Positions 1 to 8,189 of a DNA stretch of 64,000 nucleotides are shown here, in pieces. The stretch comes from Pantoea sp. AS-PWVM4 (GTDB taxonomy: Bacteria > Pseudomonadota > Gammaproteobacteria > Enterobacterales > Enterobacteriaceae): the NCBI RefSeq assembly GCF_000468095.1, contig NZ_ASZC01000003.1, forward strand, positions 1-64,000, in the 5' to 3' direction. Made by a program: the position numbers and the translations under genes. Within the stretch, counting starts at the first letter, position 1. Every line of letters starts with the position of its first letter. Under the pieces are notes generated by a model. It saw only the letters and a program-made list of their open reading frames with translations. It was not told where the DNA came from and searched no databases.

Positions 1-1
1 C

Positions 2-133
2 CAGAGGCTAATCGCGAAGGGCAAAGCCAGCAAGGCTGCGCTTGGAGCGGTGATGCGCAAGCTGGTTCATCAGTGCTTCGGGGTGCTGAAAACGCGGATG
101 AAGTGGGATGAAAATTACGCAGCTACCGCTTGA
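2..133 (+). mobile_element. IS110-family transposase, C-terminal end only
   Basis: An open frame enters from the left edge and runs 43 codons to a TGA. The translated tail (RLIAKGKASKAALGAVMRKL, followed by a CFGVLKTRMKWDENY-like ending) matches the usual C-terminus of IS110-family (Transposase_20) enzymes. These are DEDD/RuvC-like recombinases that move without classical terminal inverted repeats. Only the last ~10% of the protein is visible, so whether the element is intact cannot be judged. It lies convergent with the ketopantoate reductase-like gene. Confidence 0.75.
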
Positions 134-150
134 CGTTCAAGACGGTAGCT
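121..150. repeat. Hairpin over the transposase stop codon
   Basis: AGCTACCG (121-128) pairs with CGGTAGCT (143-150), and the stem continues inward with CTTGA/TCAAG around a CGT loop, leaving one bulged base. It overlaps the transposase stop codon. It may be a terminator shared by the two convergent genes or a structured end of the insertion element. No T-run follows on the plus strand. Confidence 0.5.
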
Positions 151-161
151 ACGGTTGGCGA

Positions 162-1073
162 TTACCGGTTCTTCAGATACACCTGCAAATTAACATACAC
201 CGCATTTAGCAGCGGCGTAGCCACCCCGTTGCGCGTGGCGCGCGCCACCAGGTCACCGATGATCTGATCCGCCTCAATATCAAAGCCCTGGGTCAGATCA
301 CGGTACATTGAAGAGGTCATCGGTGTGGCCGGATTATTCAGCGTCTCAAGAATTTTCGCCGTCACCGCCGGACGCTCCAGATAGCCTTCGGCGCTGATCA
401 CCTTCAGCACTTCACCGAAGATGCCCTGCAACAACGCTTCCCCGCCCTGTGATGTCAGGATTTGCTGAGTATTGCCGCGCCCGAGGCAGCACACGGCTCC
501 CAGTGTACTCAGCAGCAACCACTTCTCCCACAGCTCACTGCTGATGTTGTCGGCAAACACGGTGTTGAACTGCGCACCGCGCAACGTCTCATCCACCCGT
601 TGCAGACGCGCGTCATTCACGCCGTTCAGCGCCCCGTAGTACAGGATATGCAGCGGCGTCATCTGCACCACTTCGCCGTTCTCACCGAGGGTAGCGTTGA
701 TTTTACACAGGCCGCCAATCACCTTGTCGCCAAAACGTTTTTGCAACGTATCGATATGCCGCATGCCGTTGAGAATTGGCATAATCAGGGTGTCAGGGCC
801 GACAGCCGGGGCGATATCTTCCATCGCCTGCGCCAGACCAAAACTTTTTACCGTCAGGATAATCAGGTCATAGCTGCCGTCCAGCGTGCCGGCCTGTACC
901 AGTTGTGGATGCAGGGTTTCGGTACTGTCGGGGGTTTTCAGCACCATCCCGTTCGCTTTTAACTGCTGAAAACGGCGCTCGCGCACCAGAAAAGTCACAT
1001 CACGTCCTGCTTGCGCCAGACGCGCACCGAAATACCCGCCGGTTGCGCCGGCGCCGACTACCAGAATGCGCAT
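162..1073 (-). CDS. 2-dehydropantoate 2-reductase-like protein (ApbA/PanE family)
   Basis: A 303-aa protein with the N-terminal NAD(P)-binding glycine motif GAGATGGYFG at residues 7-16 and the ketopantoate reductase C-terminal helical domain. PanE enzymes reduce 2-dehydropantoate to pantoate with NADPH in the cytosol, for pantothenate and CoA synthesis. The length fits the family (~300 aa). The ATG start is preceded by a purine-rich stretch. The gene is monocistronic: upstream lies the divergent EF-G gene, downstream the transposase remnant. Enterobacteria often carry ApbA/PanE paralogues with other 2-keto substrates, and this gene has no pantothenate-pathway neighbour. The reductase family is firm; the exact substrate is not. 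Confidence 0.85.
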   Translation of the reverse strand: MRILVVGAGATGGYFGARLAQAGRDVTFLVRERRFQQLKANGMVLKTPDSTETLHPQLVQAGTLDGSYDLIILTVKSFGLAQAMEDIAPAVGPDTLIMPILNGMRHIDTLQKRFGDKVIGGLCKINATLGENGEVVQMTPLHILYYGALNGVNDARLQRVDETLRGAQFNTVFADNISSELWEKWLLLSTLGAVCCLGRGNTQQILTSQGGEALLQGIFGEVLKVISAEGYLERPAVTAKILETLNNPATPMTSSMYRDLTQGFDIEADQIIGDLVARATRNGVATPLLNAVYVNLQVYLKNR

Positions 1074-1225
1074 GGTTGTGTTTCCCGTTGTGAATGAGAC
1101 CCCTACCTTAAAACGCAGCGCTGAGGGATGCCAGTGGACAAATGCGTATGCATGTAAAGGACTGATGAAAAACAGCTCAATCTGTTCGCATTTCTTCCTG
1201 CGCGAGGTCTAAGCTGATTGGCAAC

Positions 1226-1250
1226 GGCGGGCAATGGTGCCCGCCTTTTT
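1226..1250 (+). terminator. Intrinsic terminator-like hairpin in the leader of the EF-G gene
   Basis: GGCGGGCA (1226-1233), loop ATGG, TGCCCGCC (1238-1245), then TTTTT. This is a canonical Rho-independent terminator on the plus strand, only 25 bp before the EF-G start codon. No other plus-strand gene precedes it, so it would end a short leader transcript or act as an attenuator. Confidence 0.7.
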
Positions 1251-1275
1251 CCGTCGAACTGACTAAGGACGCATC

Positions 1276-3372
1276 ATGCCCCGACCGCTACCCATCGAAC
1301 GTTATCGCAATATCGGCATTTCCGCGCACATCGATGCCGGTAAAACTACCACCACCGAGCGCATCCTGTTTTACACCGGGATGAGTCATAAGCTGGGTGA
1401 AGTGCACGATGGCGCGGCAACCACCGACTGGATGGCACAGGAGCAGGAGCGAGGTATTACCATCACCTCGGCAGCGGTAAGCTGCTACTGGCCCGGTATG
1501 GATGGCAGCTTTGCGCCACACCGTATCAACATTATCGATACCCCCGGACACGTCGATTTCACTATCGAAGTGGAACGTTCAATGCGTGTGCTGGATGGCG
1601 CCGTGATGGTGTATGACGCCGTGGGTGGCGTGCAGCCGCAATCAGAAACCGTCTGGCGTCAGGCCAACAAATATCATGTGCCGCGCATTGCCTTCGTCAA
1701 CAAGATGGACCGCCAGGGCGCGGATTTCTTCCGCGTGGTGCAGATGATGAAAGATCGTCTGCACGCCCATCCGGTGCCGATTGTGATCCCGATTGGTGCC
1801 GAGGAGCACTTTACCGGCGTGGTGGATCTCACCAAAATGCGCGCCATTTACTGGGACGATGCCACGCAGGGTATGACCTTTAGCTACGCCGCGATCCCGG
1901 ACGAATTACAGGCGCTGGCCGCCGAGTGGCGTGAAAATATGGTGGCTGCCGCCGCAGAAGCCAGTGACGCCTTGATGGATGTGTATCTTGAGCAGGGCGA
2001 CCTGAGCGAGGAGCAGGTGATTGCCGGTCTGCGCCAGCGTACCTTGCTGAACGAGATCCAGCCGATGCTGTGCGGCAGTGCGTTTAAAAATAAAGGCGTG
2101 CAACGCATGCTGGATGCGGTGGTTGAGCTGATGCCGTCACCGGTGGATGTACCCCCGGTGGCGGGTATTGATGAGCACGGCGAACATGCTGAACGTCATG
2201 CTGATGATGACGAACCGTTCTCGGCGCTGGCATTCAAATTAATGAGCGACCCCTACGTTGGCCAGCTGACTTTTGTGCGCGTCTATTCCGGCGTGCTGCG
2301 TAAAGGCGACAGCGTATGGAATGCGGTGAAAGGACGAAAAGAACGCATCGGGCGTATTGTACAAATGCAGGCGAACGATCGCATCGAGATCGAAGAAATT
2401 CGCGCCGGTGATATCGCCGCCTGCGTCGGCCTGAAAGAGGTCACGACCGGGGAAACCCTGTGTGACCCGAATGCGGTGATCACCCTGGAACGTATGGACT
2501 TCCCGGATCCGGTGATTTCGCTGTCGATTGAGCCGAAGACCAAAAGCGACCAGGAAAAAATGGGGCTGGCGTTGCAGCGTCTGGCGGCGGAGGATCCGTC
2601 GTTCCGCCTGCATACCGATGAAGAATCGGGCCAGACCATTATTTCCGGTATGGGTGAGCTGCATCTGGAGATCATCGTTGACCGCATGAAACGCGAGTTT
2701 GGCGTGGAGGCCAATATTGGCCGCCCGCAGGTGACTTACCGCGAAACCATCCGCAAAACGGTACGCGATGTGGAAGGTAAGTTTGTGCGCCAGTCAGGTG
2801 GTAAAGGTCAGTACGGCCATGTGGTGCTGACGCTGGAACCGCAGCAGCCGGGGGCCGGATTTGCCTTCGAAGATGCCACCAAAGGCGGTGTGGTGCCGCG
2901 TGAATTTATTCCTTCGGTCGAGAAGGGGATTCGTGAAGCACTGAACAGCGGCGTGCTGGCGGGATATCCGGTGGTAGACGTCAAAGCCACCCTGACCTTT
3001 GGTTCGTATCATGATGTCGACTCATCCGAGATGGCATTCCGCATGGCCGCCATCTTCGGCTTCAAAGCGGCGGCAAAACAGGCCGATCCGGTGATCCTCG
3101 AACCGGTAATGCAGGTGGAAGTGGAAACCCCGGAAGAGTATGCCGGTAACGTGATGGGCGATCTCTCTTCACGCCGTGGCACCTTGCAGGGCATGGAAGA
3201 ACGCTTTGGCGCGCGAATTATTCACGCCGAAGTGCCGCTGGCGGAGATGTTTGGTTATTCCACCACGCTGCGTTCGATGTCGCAGGGCCGTGCAACCTAC
3301 AGCATGGAATTCAACCACTACGCCGAAGCACCGAAAAACGTCGCCGACGCGATCATCGCGGCACGGCATTAA
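1276..3372 (+). CDS. Elongation factor G, second copy (EF-G2-like)
   Basis: A 698-aa translational GTPase. It has the G1 P-loop AHIDAGKTT at residues 17-25, the G3 motif DTPGHVD at 88-94 and the G4 motif NKMD at 142-145, followed by EF-G domains II-V. EF-G drives ribosome translocation and, with RRF, recycling. The start is set by AAGGA seven bases upstream of the ATG. The canonical enterobacterial fusA sits between rpsG and tuf in the str operon. Here none of those neighbours is present, so this is probably an additional paralogue, possibly specialised for recycling or stress. It ends two bases from the end of the convergent PhnD-like gene. A leader terminator hairpin suggests conditional expression. 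Confidence 0.85.
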   Translation: MPRPLPIERYRNIGISAHIDAGKTTTTERILFYTGMSHKLGEVHDGAATTDWMAQEQERGITITSAAVSCYWPGMDGSFAPHRINIIDTPGHVDFTIEVERSMRVLDGAVMVYDAVGGVQPQSETVWRQANKYHVPRIAFVNKMDRQGADFFRVVQMMKDRLHAHPVPIVIPIGAEEHFTGVVDLTKMRAIYWDDATQGMTFSYAAIPDELQALAAEWRENMVAAAAEASDALMDVYLEQGDLSEEQVIAGLRQRTLLNEIQPMLCGSAFKNKGVQRMLDAVVELMPSPVDVPPVAGIDEHGEHAERHADDDEPFSALAFKLMSDPYVGQLTFVRVYSGVLRKGDSVWNAVKGRKERIGRIVQMQANDRIEIEEIRAGDIAACVGLKEVTTGETLCDPNAVITLERMDFPDPVISLSIEPKTKSDQEKMGLALQRLAAEDPSFRLHTDEESGQTIISGMGELHLEIIVDRMKREFGVEANIGRPQVTYRETIRKTVRDVEGKFVRQSGGKGQYGHVVLTLEPQQPGAGFAFEDATKGGVVPREFIPSVEKGIREALNSGVLAGYPVVDVKATLTFGSYHDVDSSEMAFRMAAIFGFKAAAKQADPVILEPVMQVEVETPEEYAGNVMGDLSSRRGTLQGMEERFGARIIHAEVPLAEMFGYSTTLRSMSQGRATYSMEFNHYAEAPKNVADAIIAARH

Positions 3373-3374
3373 AC

Positions 3375-4163
3375 TTACAGCGCCGTCACGCCCCGCGTGG
3401 CGGCCTGCTGCTCCCACTGCAACACTTCATCGTAAAAGGCGCGATCCGGCGTAGCGAAGCCGCCGATCAGGCTGGTTGCGCACAGTTCCCGATAAGCCTC
3501 ATCCTGCACCAACTGCGTCAAGGCGCTACGTAAGGCGGTCAGCGTCGGTTGATCGGTGCTGGGGGCGGTAATCAGCGGCAGCGCAGCACACAACGGCGTT
3601 TCACCAATAATCGTTAACCCGGCCAGCTCCTCGGGAAAATTGTGCAGCAACAATGCCCAGGTGATGCAATCAATGGCGGCAATATCCGCCTGCTGATGAC
3701 GCAGGGCGGCCAGCGACTGGCGATGGCTACCGCTGAAACCTGTTTCGGCAAAGAATCTCCCCTGCTGCGCCAGCGGGGCCACCACGTAACGCAGCGAGTT
3801 GTAGCCGGAGTGCGAATCATCGCTGTTGCACACCGCCCGGCGACCACGAAAATCGGCCAGCGTCAGCGCTGCATCCTCGGCGCGAACCACCAGCCAGCTG
3901 CGATAACGCAAACCTTCACAACCCGGTGCGCTGGATTGAAATGCGCCCACCAGTTGCACATCCGGCAGCAGTTTTACCAATGGGTAGCCACAGGTCTGGC
4001 TCAGCAACAAGTCGTGATCGCGCCAGTGCGGCAGCAGATCACTGTGCCACGCCACGCGGGCTGCCACGCCGCGCGCTGCCAGCAATTGCACCAGCGCATC
4101 CGTCAACGCTTCGGTGGTGGCATGGTTGATATCGTACATCGGTAAGGAAAACGTTTTAGTCAT
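3375..4163 (-). CDS. PhnD-like phosphate/phosphonate substrate-binding protein
   Basis: 262 aa, counted from the ATG that overlaps the end of the desaturase gene by 8 bp. The pattern (SLPMYDINHATTEALTDALV at the N-terminus, then DLLLSQTCGYPLV) is that of PhnD-type periplasmic-binding folds (PF12974). These bind phosphonates or related small anions for ABC uptake or act as sensors. No Sec signal peptide is visible from this start. A longer frame extends upstream to 4316, but the extra residues look like antisense of the desaturase. No ABC ATPase or permease is adjacent, so this is an orphan binding protein and may be a cytoplasmic sensor or enzyme. It appears translationally coupled to the desaturase. 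Confidence 0.7.
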   Translation of the reverse strand: MTKTFSLPMYDINHATTEALTDALVQLLAARGVAARVAWHSDLLPHWRDHDLLLSQTCGYPLVKLLPDVQLVGAFQSSAPGCEGLRYRSWLVVRAEDAALTLADFRGRRAVCNSDDSHSGYNSLRYVVAPLAQQGRFFAETGFSGSHRQSLAALRHQQADIAAIDCITWALLLHNFPEELAGLTIIGETPLCAALPLITAPSTDQPTLTALRSALTQLVQDEAYRELCATSLIGGFATPDRAFYDEVLQWEQQAATRGVTAL

Positions 4164-5127
4164 GGCGTACATCCTGTTTGCGGGCCGGGTGGGCGTTAAC
4201 CGCAACCGGTCTGGCCCAAAAGCGTCGCAGCCATTCGCCATAACCCGCGACGCGAAACCCCTGGTTGCGCTGGAAATAGTCCTCGCGATGAAGCAGGTAA
4301 ACGCGACGCAGGCCATACCACGGCAGGCCCGGCAGATCGTGATGTACTGAATGATAGTTGAGGTTGAGGAACAGCAAGCGCCACACCAGCCCTGCTTCGT
4401 TATTCACCGAACGCGCCAGCGGTTCCTCCTCGGCGCGATGTTCATAGAAAGACCGGACTTTGGTCAGCGCCAGCGCCGGATAACTCACCGCCAGCACTAA
4501 CCACAGCGGTGAATAACCCCATTGCGCCAGCCACCAGAACAACCCAGCCAACAGGCTGAGGTGAATCACCCACATGATGATGGCCTGCCTGTCGCGCTGA
4601 CGAAACGCCAGCAGCAGCGCTCGCAGCGTCGCAAGAATGTCCAGCAATGGCCCCAGCAGCAGCCGTCCGGGGAACGTATTACGCAGATGGATCACCCGGC
4701 GCTGCCAGGGCTGCAAGCGCGCCCAATGTTGCGGTGTCAGATAATAGCTTTCCGGGTCGTCATCGGGATCGGTCAGGGTGTGGTTACGATGGTGCGCCAG
4801 ATGTGAATCACGATACAGGCCATAGGGATACCACACCGCCAGCGGCAGAGTGCCGAACAACTGATTAAGGCGCGGCCAGCGGGTAGGGTGGCCGTGGATC
4901 AACTCATGCTGCAACGACATATACCAGGTGGTAAAGATAATCATCAGCAACGTTGTCGGCAGCCAGCCAAGTTGTTGCCCGAAAAATAACGTGCCAAACC
5001 AACCACCATACACCGCCAGCATCAGCAGCCAGGTTGGCAGTTCACTGCGCCATAACCAGCTACGCGCCAGTTGATGAACCTGTTCACGTTGTTGTGCGTT
5101 GATATAGGCGGAAGAACCTTTGGGCAT
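4156..5127 (-). CDS. Membrane fatty-acid desaturase family protein
   Basis: 323 aa with the three histidine boxes of membrane di-iron desaturases/hydroxylases: HELIHGH (residues 74-80), HLAHHRNH (109-116) and HSVHHD (259-264). Hydrophobic segments near 33-70 and 185-225 fit an inner-membrane enzyme. Family members insert double bonds or hydroxyls into acyl chains, or act on carotenoid-like substrates, using O2 and an electron donor. No ferredoxin or reductase gene is adjacent. It is the first gene of a two-gene minus-strand unit with the overlapping PhnD-like gene, and is divergent from the LLM oxidoreductase. The substrate cannot be read from sequence. Confidence 0.82.
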   Translation of the reverse strand: MPKGSSAYINAQQREQVHQLARSWLWRSELPTWLLMLAVYGGWFGTLFFGQQLGWLPTTLLMIIFTTWYMSLQHELIHGHPTRWPRLNQLFGTLPLAVWYPYGLYRDSHLAHHRNHTLTDPDDDPESYYLTPQHWARLQPWQRRVIHLRNTFPGRLLLGPLLDILATLRALLLAFRQRDRQAIIMWVIHLSLLAGLFWWLAQWGYSPLWLVLAVSYPALALTKVRSFYEHRAEEEPLARSVNNEAGLVWRLLFLNLNYHSVHHDLPGLPWYGLRRVYLLHREDYFQRNQGFRVAGYGEWLRRFWARPVAVNAHPARKQDVRHD

Positions 5128-5346
5128 GATGGCGACATTGTCCTGCTGGCTGAAAGGGTGTCGCCAGACGATGCGGCAAGGTCAAAAAAAACACAAAGAC
5201 CTTAATTTTCTTACTTATGTCGAAAAACTTGATGAAGCGGGTGAAAACAATTGGCTATCAGTACGGACGCGGCTGACGTAACCTTTCAGCATCGAAAACG
5301 ACTTACTTACGCCGGGGCGTAACCCGCCCGCGAGGAGAACAGTTCC

Positions 5347-6369
5347 ATGAAAAAGATTGGCTTTTTATCCTTTGGTCACTGGACGCCATCATCACAATCC
5401 GCCACCCGTTCTGCGCAGGATGTGTTGTTGCAATCTATCGATTTGGCCGTGGCCGCTGAAGAGTTAGGTGCCGATGGCGCTTACTATCGCGTGCACCACT
5501 TTGCCCGTCAGTTAAGTTCTCCGTTCCCCTTGCTGGCCGCTGTGGGTGCGCGTACCAAAAGCATCGAGATTGGTACCGGCGTGATTGATATGCGCTACGA
5601 AAACCCGCTGTATATGGCGGAAGATGCCGGTGCCGCCGACCTGATCTCCAATGGCCGTCTGCAATTGGGTATCAGCCGTGGTTCGCCGGAGCAGGTGGTT
5701 GAAGGTTATCGCTACTTTGGTTTTAACCCGAAAGACGGCGAAAGCGATGCCGATATGGGACGTCGTCATACCGAGGAGTTGCTGGAAGTGTTGCGTGGTG
5801 AAGGCTTTGCTAAACCCAATCCACAGCCGATGTTCCCAAATCCACCGGGGCTACTGCGCCTGGAGCCTTTCTCTGAAGGCCTGCGTGAGCGTATCTGGTG
5901 GGGTTCCGGTTCGAACGCAACCGCCATCTGGGCCGCGCAGCAGGGGATGAACCTGCAAAGTTCAACGCTGAAAGATGATGAAACCGGCGAGCCGTTCCAT
6001 ATCCAGCAGGCGAAACAAATTCGCGCGTACCGTGAAGCCTGGCAGGCAGCCGGTCATCAGCGCACGCCGCGTGTTTCCGTCAGCCGCAGCATTTTTGCTC
6101 TGACCAATGATATCGACCGTGCCTATTTTGGTCGCAGCGGCCAGGATCAGGATTCCGTCGGTTTCCTCGATGAGAAAACCCGCGCTATCTTTGGCCGCAG
6201 CTATGCGGCAGAGCCGGAACAACTGATCAAACAGCTGGCGCAGGATGAGGCGATTGCCGAAGCCGATACGCTGTTGCTGACCATTCCGAACCAGCTTGGG
6301 GTGGATTACTGTGCGCATGTGATGGAAGCGATCCTGACCCATGTGGCACCGGAGCTGGGCTGGCGTTAA
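5347..6369 (+). CDS. LLM-class (luciferase-like) flavin-dependent oxidoreductase
   Basis: 340 aa with the bacterial-luciferase TIM-barrel pattern: N-terminal KKIGFLSFGHW, then AEELGADGAYYRVHHFARQ, GTGVIDMRYENPLYMAEDAG and LGISRGSPEQV. Such enzymes use reduced FMN (usually from a separate reductase) or F420 to oxidise diverse substrates in the cytosol. The ATG follows GAGGAG at good spacing. It is transcribed away from the desaturase across a 219-bp intergenic region and ends at a bidirectional terminator shared with the glutathione S-transferase gene. The family is firm; the substrate is unknown. Confidence 0.85.
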   Translation: MKKIGFLSFGHWTPSSQSATRSAQDVLLQSIDLAVAAEELGADGAYYRVHHFARQLSSPFPLLAAVGARTKSIEIGTGVIDMRYENPLYMAEDAGAADLISNGRLQLGISRGSPEQVVEGYRYFGFNPKDGESDADMGRRHTEELLEVLRGEGFAKPNPQPMFPNPPGLLRLEPFSEGLRERIWWGSGSNATAIWAAQQGMNLQSSTLKDDETGEPFHIQQAKQIRAYREAWQAAGHQRTPRVSVSRSIFALTNDIDRAYFGRSGQDQDSVGFLDEKTRAIFGRSYAAEPEQLIKQLAQDEAIAEADTLLLTIPNQLGVDYCAHVMEAILTHVAPELGWR

Positions 6370-6409
6370 CGCAAAAACGCGTCGCTACAAAGTCCTGCGA
6401 TATTTTATC

Positions 6410-6438
6410 GGTGCGCATTATGCGCACCTTCATTTTTT
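6410..6438. terminator. Terminator between convergent LLM and GST genes
   Basis: GGTGCGCA (6410-6417), loop TTA, TGCGCACC (6421-6428), followed by TTCATTTTTT. It ends the LLM oxidoreductase transcript; the T-run overlaps the GST stop codon. Confidence 0.75.
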
Positions 6439-7048
6439 ACACCGGCGGATAGTGGGCAAATAACGCGGTGTCTTCCATCTGCTGCGCCACCTGCTGCAAA
6501 CGCGGATAATGTTCTGCCGGCACCACCTGCGGAATAATCGACTGAATAAATCCCCAAATCACCGCGCTGCTGATCGCCACCTGATCCGGCTGTTGCGGAT
6601 TGATCTCACGTTGTTCCAGCTCGGCATTCCAGGCTTTACAGGCCGTCAGCAGTTGCTGCGTCACGCGGTCGAGCCACGGTTGATGCTGCTTCTCTTCTGG
6701 TCGTAACGTGCATTCGTACTGGAACTGCACCGCTTTATCACTGGCGGCCAACGCCAGCCCGAGAATCTGGGTATCTTTAGCCAGCGCAGTGGGCGCTGTG
6801 GGAAGCAACTTGCGGGACGTAGCGGCCTGGCTTTCCAGATAGTGCAGAATCAACGACGAATCCATCAGCGTGCTGCCATCGGCCAGCACCAGCGTGGGGG
6901 CTTTGACCACACCATTAATCTGCGCGAACTGATCAAAGTGACGAAACACCGACAGCGACTGATGTTCAAACGCCATGCCGTAATGCGCGAGGGAAATTGC
7001 CACGCGACGTACATAAGGGGAATCCAGCATACCAATCAGTTTCATCAT
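6437..7048 (-). CDS. Glutathione S-transferase family protein
   Basis: 203 aa with a thioredoxin-like N-terminal domain (MKLIGMLDSPYVRRVAISLA, then VKAPTLVLADGSTLMDSSLI, the glutathione-contacting cis-Pro and SS/DS region around residues 49-65) and an all-helical C-terminal domain. It probably conjugates or reduces small electrophiles with glutathione in the cytosol. The start is one of two adjacent ATGs; AAGGAGT upstream fits either. It is transcribed divergently from a LysR regulator, with repeated hexamers in the 143-bp gap, so control by that regulator is likely. The subfamily is unclear. Confidence 0.82.
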   Translation of the reverse strand: MMKLIGMLDSPYVRRVAISLAHYGMAFEHQSLSVFRHFDQFAQINGVVKAPTLVLADGSTLMDSSLILHYLESQAATSRKLLPTAPTALAKDTQILGLALAASDKAVQFQYECTLRPEEKQHQPWLDRVTQQLLTACKAWNAELEQREINPQQPDQVAISSAVIWGFIQSIIPQVVPAEHYPRLQQVAQQMEDTALFAHYPPV

Positions 7049-7113
7049 GACTCCTTGTAAATCCTCAGTTTCTTTGCCCAGACAGTACCCCAGCCGCCGT
7101 GATTCAGCCAGCG

Positions 7114-7152
7114 ACGCTTTCTAAGCGTTTTTGTTAGTAAAACTTACGCTTA
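7114..7152. promoter_or_regulatory. Probable LysR-type operator between GST and LysR genes
   Basis: The hexamer ACGCTT/AAGCGT occurs three times: ACGCTT 7114-7119, AAGCGT 7123-7128 and ACGCTT 7146-7151. The outer pair forms TAAGCGT (7122-7128) with ACGCTTA (7146-7152). Inverted repeats in a divergent promoter are typical of LysR regulators controlling the neighbouring gene. This is inferred from position and symmetry only. Confidence 0.45.
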
Positions 7153-7191
7153 TTGTGGCAGGCTTAGGTTTTCATTATGTGAGGAACGGTG

Positions 7192-8076
7192 ATGGCAGAT
7201 TTCCCCCCGGTTGCCAGCCTGCGTAGCTTTGAAGCGGTAGCGAGATTGGGTAGCGTTACCCTGGCGGCGAAAGAGTTGCATGTTACCCATTCGGCCATCA
7301 GCCAGCAGATAAAAGCGTTAGAAGATCTGTTGGGGGTCCGACTATTCACTCGCCAGGTACGCGGAGTACAGATTAACGAAGAAGGGCGGTTATATGCGAT
7401 GCAGATCCGTGAAGCGCTGGGGCGTATTGCCGATGCTACGCGTCAGGTGCAGGTCAAACCGCGGCGCGCTGAACTTAGCCTGGCGGCGGTGCCTTCGTTC
7501 GCCAGCCATTGGCTGATGCCGCGACTGCCACGTTTTCGTCAACGTTTCCCACATATTCATCTGCGCTTACAGGCCAGCTTGAGCGTCAACGATATGCAAC
7601 AGGCCACCACCGATATCGCCATTCGTATGGGTAAAGGTGACTGGGCTGGCGTCAACAGTCAGCTATTGTTTGCCGATACGTTGCTGGTGGTGGCGTCACC
7701 GCAGTTTAATGGCGGTAATCTGCCGCAGACCCCACAGCAAATTGCCGCCAGTGAACTCCTTTTTACCCTCGAATCCTGGGATAACTGGTGCCAGGCGGCG
7801 GGATTGAGTCAACCGATCGTACCGCATGGTCTGGTTACTAACGATTCAAACCTGATTTTACAGGCGGTACGACTTGGACAAGGTATCGCGCTGGAACGAC
7901 GATCGCTGGTGCAGGACGCGCTGGATCGGGGGGAAATGGTGCAACTCAGCCCGGTCAGTGTGGATTACCCGTGGCCGTATTGGCTGGTGACGCGTAAGGA
8001 GAGTGAGAAGCGCGAGGAGGAGACGGCGTTTATTAGTTGGCTGATGGAGGAAGTGGCGCATTTCATAAATAACTAA
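7192..8076 (+). CDS. LysR-family transcriptional regulator (GcvA-like)
   Basis: About 294 aa, starting at the ATG six bases after GAGGA; a GTG one codon earlier is possible. The N-terminal winged helix-turn-helix spans roughly residues 8-65 (LRSFEAVARLGSVTLAAKEL, HVTHSAISQQIKALEDLLGV). A LysR substrate-binding domain follows from ~90 to 290. The PPVASLRSFEAVARLGS opening is of the GcvA/AmpR type. It lies divergent to the glutathione S-transferase gene, which is its likeliest target. The effector is unknown. Confidence 0.88.
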   Translation: MADFPPVASLRSFEAVARLGSVTLAAKELHVTHSAISQQIKALEDLLGVRLFTRQVRGVQINEEGRLYAMQIREALGRIADATRQVQVKPRRAELSLAAVPSFASHWLMPRLPRFRQRFPHIHLRLQASLSVNDMQQATTDIAIRMGKGDWAGVNSQLLFADTLLVVASPQFNGGNLPQTPQQIAASELLFTLESWDNWCQAAGLSQPIVPHGLVTNDSNLILQAVRLGQGIALERRSLVQDALDRGEMVQLSPVSVDYPWPYWLVTRKESEKREEETAFISWLMEEVAHFINN

Positions 8077-8189
8077 TTGAAAAATCACGATACGACCTGG
8101 GGGGATGCTTTATATTCGCGGCGGCATCAATTCTGTTTCCAGCAGGATGCAGGAAATTAACATACCGCCATTCCAGGAAGGAAACCTCA

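Noticed and set aside
4164..4316. 51-residue N-terminal extension of the PhnD-like protein
   Set aside because: It would be fully antisense-like over the desaturase end and contributes no signal peptide; the ATG at 4163 fits an overlapping gene pair.
8077..8189. HrpL-type (GGAACC/CCAC) promoter for the giant gene, which would mark it as a type III effector
   Set aside because: Neither box is present at the required spacing in the 113-bp upstream region.
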